Below, piece by piece: positions 57,430 to 64,000 of a stretch of 64,000 nucleotides of DNA; position 1 is the first letter of the stretch; every line of letters starts with the position of its first letter. Under the pieces are notes generated by a model. It was not told the origin of the DNA. It worked only from the letters and a program-made list of their open reading frames with translations, and did no database searches. Source of the stretch: Burkholderiaceae bacterium 26 (GTDB taxonomy: Bacteria > Pseudomonadota > Gammaproteobacteria > Burkholderiales > Burkholderiaceae); contig JYOB01000005.1 of assembly GCA_000955795.1 (NCBI GenBank), positions 96,786-160,785 of the forward strand, in the 5' to 3' direction. A program made the translations under genes and the position numbers.

Positions 57430-58176
57430 ATGTCGTTTCGTATTCGGGTGGCGGCCATCGCCTCTGCGGTGGCCGTGGCAGCCATTGGCGCGGGCTATGT
57501 GTTGAGCGCCGGTGCCGCCGAGCCCGCATTGGACAAGGTCAAGGCCACGGTACAGAAGGCCCTGGGCCCGAACGTGGAAATCAAGAGCGTTACCAAGTCG
57601 CCGCTGGCTGGCCTGTACGAAATCAACCTCGGCAGCCAGGTCGTCTATAGCGATGCCACCGGCCGCTACGTGCTCAACGGCGACCTGCTCGATACGCAGA
57701 CCGCCACCAACCTCACGCAAGAGCGCCTGGCCGAGCTGAACCGCGTGAAGTGGTCCGACTTGCCGCTGGACCGAGCCGTGAAATGGGTCAAGGGCAACGG
57801 CGCACGCAAGATCGCCGTGTTCTCCGATCCGAACTGCCCGTACTGCCACAAGCTGGAGCAGATGCTCACGCAGGTCGACAACATCACGGTCTACACCTTC
57901 CTGTTCCCGATTCTGTCGGAAGACTCCAACACCAAGGCCAAGCAGATCTGGTGTTCGGCTGACCGCGCCAAGGCCTGGCGCGACTGGATGACCGCCAAGA
58001 CCGCCCCGGGCGGCGCCGGCACCTGCGACACACCGCTGGAAGCCAACCTGAAGCTGGGCCAGCAGCTCAACGTGACCGGCACGCCGGCCATCATCTTCCC
58101 GGACGGCACCCGGGCCCCGGGTCTGATCGACGCGGCCACGCTGGAGCGCAAGTTCGCCGCGCTCAAGAAGTCTTAA
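57430..58176 (+). CDS. dsbC: Thiol:disulfide interchange protein DsbC
   Basis: Periplasmic disulfide isomerase. From ATG 57430 (CAGGAG upstream) it has 248 residues: a signal peptide ending near GAAEP, an N-terminal dimerisation domain (ALGPNVEIKSVTKSPLAGLYEI) and a thioredoxin domain with the active site DPNCPYCHKLEQM near 138. The cis-Pro loop is VTGTPAIIFPDGTRAPG. A second cysteine pair (WCSADRA, GTCDTP) is typical of DsbC. A terminator follows. Confidence 0.96.
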   Translation: MSFRIRVAAIASAVAVAAIGAGYVLSAGAAEPALDKVKATVQKALGPNVEIKSVTKSPLAGLYEINLGSQVVYSDATGRYVLNGDLLDTQTATNLTQERLAELNRVKWSDLPLDRAVKWVKGNGARKIAVFSDPNCPYCHKLEQMLTQVDNITVYTFLFPILSEDSNTKAKQIWCSADRAKAWRDWMTAKTAPGGAGTCDTPLEANLKLGQQLNVTGTPAIIFPDGTRAPGLIDAATLERKFAALKKS

Positions 58177-58188
58177 TTCGCACGAAGG

Positions 58189-58219
58189 AAGCGCCGGTAG
58201 ATCCGGCGCTTTTTCTTTT
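58189..58219 (+). terminator. Intrinsic terminator of dsbC
   Basis: AGCGCCGG and CCGGCGCT pair around TAGAT, followed by TTTTTCTTTT. Confidence 0.93.
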
Positions 58220-58254
58220 GGCGCTTGCATTCACCTCACCCTCGGAGACTTGGC

Positions 58255-59271
58255 ATGTCGTTTCGCGCGCTGATGCTGGAAAAGCAGGATGGCGGGCCGC
58301 TGGCCCACATCGTCGACCTCGATGACGCGGCGTTGTCCACGCCCGAAGCGCTCGCCAACGACGTGACCGCTGGCGACGTGCTGATCCGCGTGGACTGGTC
58401 GACCATCAATTACAAGGACGGCCTGGCCATCACCGGCAAAGGCCCCGTCGTGCGCAAGTGGCCGATGGTGGCCGGTATCGACGGCGCGGGCGTGGTGCTC
58501 GATTCCTCGCACCCGGACTGGAGGACGGGCGATTCGGTCGTGCTCAACGGCTGGGGTGTCGGCGAGACGCACTGGGGTTGCCTTGCCCAGCAGGCGCGGC
58601 TTTCCGGCGATTGGCTGGTGGCATTGCCGGCGGGGCTCGACGCGCGCCAGGCCATGGCGATCGGCACCGCAGGCTACACGGCGATGCTCTCGGTGTTGGC
58701 GCTTGAGCGCGCCGGCGTGAAACCGGGCGACGGCGAGGTGCTGGTGACCGGCGCCTCGGGCGGCGTGGGCTCGATCGCCATCGCGCTGCTCGGCAAGCTG
58801 GGCTACCGCGTGGTGGCGTCCACCGGCAAGACGAGCGAGGCCGATTTCCTGCAGGCGCTGGGTGCTGCGGAGGTGATTGATCGCGCCGAGCTGTCCGCCC
58901 CAGGTAAGCCGCTGCAGAAGGAGCGCTGGGCGGCAGTGGTCGATTCGGTGGGCTCGCACACGCTGGTCAACGCCTGCGCACAGGTGCGCTACGGCGGCGT
59001 CGTCACGGCGTGCGGGCTGGCGCAGGGAATGGATTTTTCGGCAACCGTCGCGCCGTTCATCCTGCGTGGCATAACGCTGTGCGGGATCGACAGCGTGATG
59101 GCACCGCGTGCGGTGCGCCAGACCGCCTGGCAACGCCTGGCCGCCGATCTGCTGCCCGATCGTCTGGCCGCCATCACTCGCGAAGTGTCGCTCTCGGAGG
59201 CCATCGACGCTGCACACGACATCATGGCCGGCAAGATGCGCGGGCGCGTCGTGGTCGACGTCAACCGATAG
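58255..59271 (+). CDS. acuI: Acrylyl-CoA reductase / YhdH-type quinone oxidoreductase
   Basis: NADPH-dependent medium-chain reductase of 338 residues from ATG 58255 (GGAG upstream). The GroES-like half contains DGLAITGKGPVVRKWPMVAGIDGAGVV, and the nucleotide-binding half VLVTGASGGVGSIAIALLGKLGY. No zinc-ligand cysteines are visible, as expected for AcuI/YhdH. The enzyme detoxifies acryloyl-CoA in some bacteria; here its substrate is inferred by family. Confidence 0.92.
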   Translation: MSFRALMLEKQDGGPLAHIVDLDDAALSTPEALANDVTAGDVLIRVDWSTINYKDGLAITGKGPVVRKWPMVAGIDGAGVVLDSSHPDWRTGDSVVLNGWGVGETHWGCLAQQARLSGDWLVALPAGLDARQAMAIGTAGYTAMLSVLALERAGVKPGDGEVLVTGASGGVGSIAIALLGKLGYRVVASTGKTSEADFLQALGAAEVIDRAELSAPGKPLQKERWAAVVDSVGSHTLVNACAQVRYGGVVTACGLAQGMDFSATVAPFILRGITLCGIDSVMAPRAVRQTAWQRLAADLLPDRLAAITREVSLSEAIDAAHDIMAGKMRGRVVVDVNR

Positions 59272-59325
59272 GCTGGCAGGCCGGTTTGCGGACGATTTGC
59301 CTTCGGCAGCGTGGGACGGCAACGC

Positions 59326-59331
59326 TACAAT
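59326..59331 (+). promoter_or_regulatory. -10 box just before the M61 peptidase gene
   Basis: TACAAT ends eight bases before ATG 59339 and overlaps ATG 59330. If active, the message would start at or next to ATG 59339, i.e. be leaderless. The -35 region is not clear. Confidence 0.45.
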
Positions 59332-59338
59332 GTCCGCC

Positions 59339-61195
59339 ATGAAGCCGATCCGCTACACCATCGCCCCCGCCGCGCCTGAAGCGCACGTTTTCACCGTCAC
59401 CGTCACGGTTGACGCGCCTGACAGCCAAGGCCAGCGCTTTTCGCTGCCGGCGTGGATTCCGGGCAGCTACATGATCCGCGAGTTCGCACGCAACATCGTG
59501 CGGATCGAGGCATCGTCAGCCGACAGGCCGGTGCGCCTGACCAAGGTCGACAAGCACACGTGGTGGGCCGCCCCGTGCAGCGGGCCGCTGACGGTTTCAT
59601 ACGACGTCTATGCGTGGGACTTGTCGGTGCGCGCCGCGCATCTGGATGCCACGCACGGCTTCTTCAACGGCACGTCGGTATTCCTGCGTGTGGAAGGCGC
59701 GGATGACCAGCGGTGCCTGGTCGACATCCAGCCGCCCGCCGGAGATGCCTACCGGGGCTGGCGCGTGGCCACCGCGCTGCGCGAGGCCACTGGCCGCGTC
59801 CAGGGCAAGGCTGGCGCCAAGCGCTACGGCTTCGGCTGGTACGAAGCGGCCGATTACGACGAACTGATCGACCACCCGGTCGAGATGGGCGCGTTCGAGC
59901 TGGTGTCGTTCGAGGCCTGCGGCGCGCAGCACGACGCCGTCTTTACCGGCCGTGTGCCGAATCTCGATCTGGAACGCATCGCCCGCGACTTCAAGCGCAT
60001 CTGCGAAGCGCAGATCCGCCTGTTCGAGCCGCACACCGCCAAGGCGCCGTTCCTCGACAGCAACCGCCGCTACGTCTTCATGACGATGGTCACCACCGAC
60101 GGCTACGGCGGCCTGGAGCACCGTGCCAGCACCGCATTGATGTGCGCGCGCAACGACCTGCCCGTGACCGGCCGCGATGAGACCACCGAGGGCTATCGCA
60201 CCTTCCTTGGCCTTGTCAGTCACGAGTATTTCCACACCTGGAACGTCAAGCGCATCAAGCCGGCCACCTTCGTGCCGTACGCGCTCGACCGCGAGGTCCA
60301 CACACCGCTGCTGTGGCTGTTTGAAGGGTTCACCAGCTACTACGACGACCTGATGCTGGTGCGCTCGGGCCTGATCTCTGAAGCGCAGTATCTGGAGATG
60401 CTCGGCAAGACGTGGAACGGCGTGCTGCGCGGCAGCGGCCGACTGAAGCAGAGCGTGGCCGAAAGCTCGTTCGATGCGTGGACGAAGTACTACCGCCAGG
60501 ACGAAAACGCGCCCAACGCCATCGTCAGCTACTACACCAAGGGCTCCCTGGTGGCGCTGGCGCTGGACTTGACGATCCGCACCCAGACCCACGGCGAACG
60601 TTCGCTCGACGACGTGATGCGCGCCCTGTGGGTGACGTACGGCCGTGATTTCTATGCCGCCGGGCACACGCAGCGCGGCGTGACCGAAGCCGGGCTGATC
60701 AGCCTGATGGAAGAAACCACCGGTGTACGCCTGCGCACGCTGGTGCGCCAGCTGAGCGAGGGCCGCGACGACCCGCCGCTGCCGGCGCTCTTCAAGGCGA
60801 TGGGCGTTAGCGCCACGCGCAAGGCCGCCGATACGGCGCTCGCGCTGGGCGTCAAGACCGCCGCCGAGAACGGCTTCGTCAAGCTGCAGCAGGTATTCGA
60901 CGGCAGCCCGGCGCAGCGCGCCGGATTGTCTGCCGGCGATCTGATCGTCGCGGTGGACGGCTTGCGTGTGCCGTCGGGTCAGCTCGACAAGACGCTCACG
61001 CGCCATCGCGCCGGCGATATCGTGCCGGTGCACGTGTTTCGCCGCGACGAACTGATGACGCTGAACGTGACGCTCGCCGCCGATGCCACGCCGCAATTCA
61101 CGCTGGCGCTGGCGACGGAGCCGTCGCCGCTGCGCTCGGCGTGGCTGGGCAAGCGGGCGGCTGCGCGCAAGGTGGCGCGCGGCAAGTCGGCCTGA
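59339..61195 (+). CDS. M61 family metallopeptidase with PDZ domain
   Basis: A glycyl-aminopeptidase-like zinc peptidase of 618 residues. The N-terminal strand-rich domain contains FSLPAWIPGSYMIREFARNI; the zinc site HExxH is in FLGLVSHEYFHTWNVKRIKP near 298, with the downstream Glu in LWLFEGFTSYYDDL. A PDZ domain occupies about 505-590 (VFDGSPAQRAGLSAGDLIVAVDG). There is no signal peptide, so it is probably cytoplasmic. ATG 59330 is an alternative start. Confidence 0.93.
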   Translation: MKPIRYTIAPAAPEAHVFTVTVTVDAPDSQGQRFSLPAWIPGSYMIREFARNIVRIEASSADRPVRLTKVDKHTWWAAPCSGPLTVSYDVYAWDLSVRAAHLDATHGFFNGTSVFLRVEGADDQRCLVDIQPPAGDAYRGWRVATALREATGRVQGKAGAKRYGFGWYEAADYDELIDHPVEMGAFELVSFEACGAQHDAVFTGRVPNLDLERIARDFKRICEAQIRLFEPHTAKAPFLDSNRRYVFMTMVTTDGYGGLEHRASTALMCARNDLPVTGRDETTEGYRTFLGLVSHEYFHTWNVKRIKPATFVPYALDREVHTPLLWLFEGFTSYYDDLMLVRSGLISEAQYLEMLGKTWNGVLRGSGRLKQSVAESSFDAWTKYYRQDENAPNAIVSYYTKGSLVALALDLTIRTQTHGERSLDDVMRALWVTYGRDFYAAGHTQRGVTEAGLISLMEETTGVRLRTLVRQLSEGRDDPPLPALFKAMGVSATRKAADTALALGVKTAAENGFVKLQQVFDGSPAQRAGLSAGDLIVAVDGLRVPSGQLDKTLTRHRAGDIVPVHVFRRDELMTLNVTLAADATPQFTLALATEPSPLRSAWLGKRAAARKVARGKSA

Positions 61196-61213
61196 CGCGC
61201 GCCGCCTGATCCG

Positions 61214-63430
61214 ATGGATTACGTCCACGATCCACGCACCTTCCTCTACAGCCATTACGTCTCGCGCGGCATCCGTACTGCCACGGGCGTGATCGGCTTG
61301 ACGCTGCTCGCACTGCTGGTGATGGACCTGCAGGGCGCGATGGTGGTGTCGATCGGTGCGCTTTGCACCAGCCTCATGGATTTGCCCAGCCCGCTGCGGC
61401 ACAAGTTCAACGAGATGATGGCGTGCGTGCTGCTGACGACGGCCGTCACGTTTCTCGTGGCCGTGGTGACGCCGTACGCGATCCTGCCGGTGGTGATCGT
61501 CGTGGTGAGCTTCCTGGCGGGGCTCATGGTGGCGTACGGCAACAAGACGATGCCGCTGCAGTTTGCGGCGCTGTTCGTCATGACGCTCACCTTTACCGAA
61601 GAATTCGCTTTCCGCGAAGCCGTGGAACACACGTTGCAGTTCTTCCTCGGCGCGATCGGCTACATGGCCTTTGCGATGGCGGTAGCGTGGGGCCAGCGGC
61701 GACGCATCAAAGAACAGGTGCTGGCCGAATGTCTGTACGAACTGGCCGTGTACGTGGAACGCAAGGCCGGCTTCTACGACGCATCCAAGGATTTCGACGA
61801 GCAGTTCAATGCGCTCGTGCGCCAGCAGATTTCGGTGGCCGACAAGCAGCAGGTGGCGCGCGATTTTGTTTTCCGCGATAACCGCACCTCCAGCGACGGG
61901 CGCCTCGTGCAGGTCCACATGCGGATGCTCGACATCTACGAGTACCTGCTGTCTTCCAACACCGACTATGTCGTGCTGCGTCAATGGCTGGCCGATGCCG
62001 AGGTGTTGCGTCTGCTGCGCGAGCTGATCGAGCGCATGCGCCTGGACATCGAAGGCGTTGCCTATGCCGTCGGCCGTGATCGGCCATCGCCTACGCCGAT
62101 GTCGTACGACAAGGAGATGGCCGCCATCGAGGCAGCGCTGCTCGAACTCCAACGCGACCACCATGGCGTGCCGATCGAAGCCATTGCAGCGCTGGAAGAA
62201 TCGGTGGCCACGGTGCGCGGCGCGATCCGCCTGATGGCGCAATTGCATGCCGCCACCGACACGCAGGTCGAGCCGTCGCAGGTGCTGCTGCGTCCGGACA
62301 TGACGCCCTTCCTCACACGCCAGAAATACGAACTGCGCCTGGTGCTGGAAGAACTGACCTGGCGGTCTCCGGTGCTGCGCTTTGCGTTGCGCATCTCGAT
62401 GGCGGTGGCTGCCGGGTTGTGGATTGCCGACCACCTGCCATATGCGTCGCACGGCTACTGGGTATTGCTGACCATTGTCGTGATCCTCAAACCGACGTTC
62501 AGCATGACGCGCCAGCGCAACTTCGACCGGGTGCTTGGTACGCTCATCGGCTGCGTGATCGCGGCGGTGATTCTGCGCTTCACCCATTCGACCTGGATTC
62601 TGATGGGCGTGCTGTACCTGTCGACAGCGGCCAGCGCGGCGTTCGTCACCGTGCGCTACCGCTACACGGCCATTGCCGCCTGCGTGCAGGTGCTTATCCA
62701 GATCAACCTGCTGCTGCCGGGCAGCAAGGGCGCCATTGGCGAACGGCTGGTCGATACGCTGATCGGGGCGGCCATCGCGACCGCGTTCAGCTATGTGTTG
62801 CCCGCCTGGGAATATCGCAACCTGCCCAAGCTGGTGGATGACGTGCTGCGCACGAACCGGCGCTTTATTGAGGCCGCGCGCGAGCTGCTGCTCGGCACGC
62901 TCAAGGATGATTTCGCCTATCGCGTGCAGCGCAAGCAATTCATGGAATCGCTCACGGGGCTGATCTCGGCCTTCGCGCGGATGCTGGACGAGCCCAAGAG
63001 CCGCCACCGCGCCGTCGACAACCTCAACCGCTTCATCGTCCAGAACTACTTGGTGGCCGCGCATGTAGCGGCGGTGCGCATCCTGATGCGTCAGCGCGCG
63101 CAGGAGCTGGACGAAGCTGACACCCGCGCGTTGGTCGAGCAGACCGCCGAAGCCGCGCTCGAAAGCCTCGCTCGCGCCAAGGAGCGTTTCGATCAAGCCG
63201 TGCATGAAGGCGGTTGGGGCGTGCGTCCGCGCGATACGCAAGAGTTGGGCGCTGCGGATTTCGCCGATAAATCTGCCCGTTCCCGCATGGTCGATGCGGC
63301 AGCAGAATCGGATTCGCTATCGGCGATGCACTTGCTGGAGCGGCGCCTGCAGGCGCTGCGGGCCGATACGGCCAAGATTGCATTGCGCTGTGGTGCGCTC
63401 GGACGCGCGCTGCGTATCTCGAAGGACTAG
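61214..63430 (+). CDS. FUSC-family inner-membrane protein (YccS-like)
   Basis: A 738-residue protein of the fusaric-acid resistance/YccS type. Helices cluster in two blocks (GVIGLTLLALLVMDLQGAMVV onward to about 165, and ISMAVAAGLWIADHLPYASHGYW onward, 395-535). A long cytoplasmic helical region separates them and another makes the C-terminus. Such proteins are proposed aromatic-compound exporters, but YccS itself is uncharacterised. It lacks a neighbouring membrane-fusion protein gene, so an efflux assembly is not evident here. It is 18 nt after the peptidase gene. Confidence 0.88.
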   Translation: MDYVHDPRTFLYSHYVSRGIRTATGVIGLTLLALLVMDLQGAMVVSIGALCTSLMDLPSPLRHKFNEMMACVLLTTAVTFLVAVVTPYAILPVVIVVVSFLAGLMVAYGNKTMPLQFAALFVMTLTFTEEFAFREAVEHTLQFFLGAIGYMAFAMAVAWGQRRRIKEQVLAECLYELAVYVERKAGFYDASKDFDEQFNALVRQQISVADKQQVARDFVFRDNRTSSDGRLVQVHMRMLDIYEYLLSSNTDYVVLRQWLADAEVLRLLRELIERMRLDIEGVAYAVGRDRPSPTPMSYDKEMAAIEAALLELQRDHHGVPIEAIAALEESVATVRGAIRLMAQLHAATDTQVEPSQVLLRPDMTPFLTRQKYELRLVLEELTWRSPVLRFALRISMAVAAGLWIADHLPYASHGYWVLLTIVVILKPTFSMTRQRNFDRVLGTLIGCVIAAVILRFTHSTWILMGVLYLSTAASAAFVTVRYRYTAIAACVQVLIQINLLLPGSKGAIGERLVDTLIGAAIATAFSYVLPAWEYRNLPKLVDDVLRTNRRFIEAARELLLGTLKDDFAYRVQRKQFMESLTGLISAFARMLDEPKSRHRAVDNLNRFIVQNYLVAAHVAAVRILMRQRAQELDEADTRALVEQTAEAALESLARAKERFDQAVHEGGWGVRPRDTQELGAADFADKSARSRMVDAAAESDSLSAMHLLERRLQALRADTAKIALRCGALGRALRISKD

Positions 63431-63490
63431 CGCGGCCGGTGGCTGAAAGGCTTCGTACGGGCGGCGATCTTCCACCGCGACTGCGCTGAG

Positions 63491-63997
63491 CCCCGGACCC
63501 TCGACGACGGGGCTCAGAGAGCCGACGTCCAGCATCCGAGCGTCAAAGGTCAGCCTCAGCGGGCCAGAGTTGAGTCTCGGAGGGCCGACGATGGATCTCG
63601 AAGACTCAAACTCGAGTCGAAAAAAAGTCGAATTTGACCCTCAGAGAGTCGAGGTCGAGCCTCAGACAGTCAAAGGTGACCTTCGGAGCGTCGACGTTGG
63701 GCCTCGGAGGGTCAAAGAGTCGAGTCTCAGAGATTCGAAGCCGACCCTCGGAGAGTCGAAGTTGAGTCTCAGAGAGTCGAAGCCGAGTCTCGGAGAGTCA
63801 AAGTCGAGCCTCGGAGAGTCAAAGTCGAGCCTCGGAGAGTCGAAGCCGAGTCTCGGAGAGTCGAAGCCGGGCCTCGGAGAGTCAAAGTCGAGCCTCAGAG
63901 AGTCGAAGCCGGGCCTCGGAGATTCAACGTTGAGTCCTGGAGCGCCGAACCCGGCTTCCAGACACTCAAAGCCGACGCTCGGGGGCTCGTCGATGGG
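63491..63997. repeat. Array of about 24 tandem 21-bp units
   Basis: Counting by hand, 24 consecutive units fill this stretch: 22 are 21 bp, one is 22 bp (63617-63638) and one is 23 bp (63702-63724). Units 12 to 21 (63725-63934) are nearly identical; the flanking ones are degenerate, as is usual at array edges. The consensus reads CTCGGAGAGTCGAAGCC plus GAGT. The +1 and +2 length changes add to one codon. The array ends just before the window edge and may continue. Confidence 0.95.
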
Positions 63998-64000
63998 GCC
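63591..64000 (+). CDS. Possible heptapeptide-repeat protein, N-terminal part (runs off the window)
   Basis: From ATG 63591, with GGAGG seven bases upstream, the frame stays open for 136 codons to the window end. It starts MDLEDSNSSRKKVEFD, passes through PQRVEVE-like units between the two length changes, then repeats PSLGESK and variants (SSLGESK, PGLGESK). The same frame is open upstream to TGA 63444 without ATG. Codon use (AGT, AGA, GGA, TCA) is unlike the neighbours. The opposite strand is also open from the window edge to a TGA at 63662-63664, giving DFDSPRL-type heptads. The array could equally be non-coding. Confidence 0.35.
   Translation, partial: MDLEDSNSSRKKVEFDPQRVEVEPQTVKGDLRSVDVGPRRVKESSLRDSKPTLGESKLSLRESKPSLGESKSSLGESKSSLGESKPSLGESKPGLGESKSSLRESKPGLGDSTLSPGAPNPASRHSKPTLGGSSMG

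Noticed and set aside
59597-63241. A 1214-codon open frame on the minus strand
   Set aside because: It lies wholly opposite the M61 peptidase and FUSC genes, both with clear motifs. Long antisense frames are expected in GC-rich DNA with strong third-position bias, and its residues (Arg, His, Gln, Ala) show no family.
63491-63997. A CRISPR array at the right edge
   Set aside because: The units follow each other without spacers and differ by point changes, so this is a plain tandem repeat.

Overview
The window is about 64 kb of GC-rich chromosome from a betaproteobacterium, most likely a Ralstonia. I infer the genus from the gene order (his operon running into tatABC, then petABC-sspAB, opgGH, prmC-prfA-hemA) and from protein wording; no database search was possible. 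Nearly all of it is housekeeping chromosome with few gaps. I see no insertion sequence, prophage, CRISPR array or rRNA.

Layout. 1-4424: end of hisC, then hisB, a marC-type gene, hisH, hisA, hisF, hisI and hisE, with ATGA overlaps that indicate one operon. 4456-6546: a small membrane protein and tatABC. 6632-14328: a ferric-type ABC importer (ATPase, fused permease, binding protein), a TctE/TctD-like two-component system, and a second paralogous binding protein divergent from it. 14329-15842: structured intergenic DNA and a major porin. 16196-18617: DegS/AlgW-like protease, Nif3-like protein, mscL. 18863-22986: petABC (cytochrome bc1), sspA, sspB. 23016: tRNA-Thr(UGU).

23163-27491: a lipoprotein with an I78-type inhibitor domain, an OprB-type porin, small ORFs and a divergent Nramp-family transporter. 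28123-32112: cyoABCD quinol oxidase. 32264-35178: ettA, a CDGSH protein, a YbaK-domain protein and a PXPV-repeat protein. 35368-40858: opgGH (osmoregulated periplasmic glucans) and two exported proteins. 40881-45954: ubiX, grxD, prmC, a lipoprotein, prfA and hemA. 46179-51239: a small membrane protein, then a three-gene signalling operon led by a bacteriophytochrome-like kinase that appears to have lost its chromophore signature. 51560-55720: ychF, an EamA transporter, a FliT-like protein and a three-gene exported cluster with a lytic transglycosylase. 56088-63430: UbiH-type hydroxylase, dsbC, acuI, an M61 peptidase and a FUSC-family membrane protein. 63491 to the end: a 21-bp tandem repeat, open to translation on both strands, that runs off the window.

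The most interesting points are the heptapeptide-coding repeat at the right edge, the degenerate phytochrome kinase, the Nramp relative lacking canonical metal ligands next to an outer-membrane porin, the two similar short-ORF-plus-hairpin leaders around that porin, and a run of five stem-loops upstream of the major porin.
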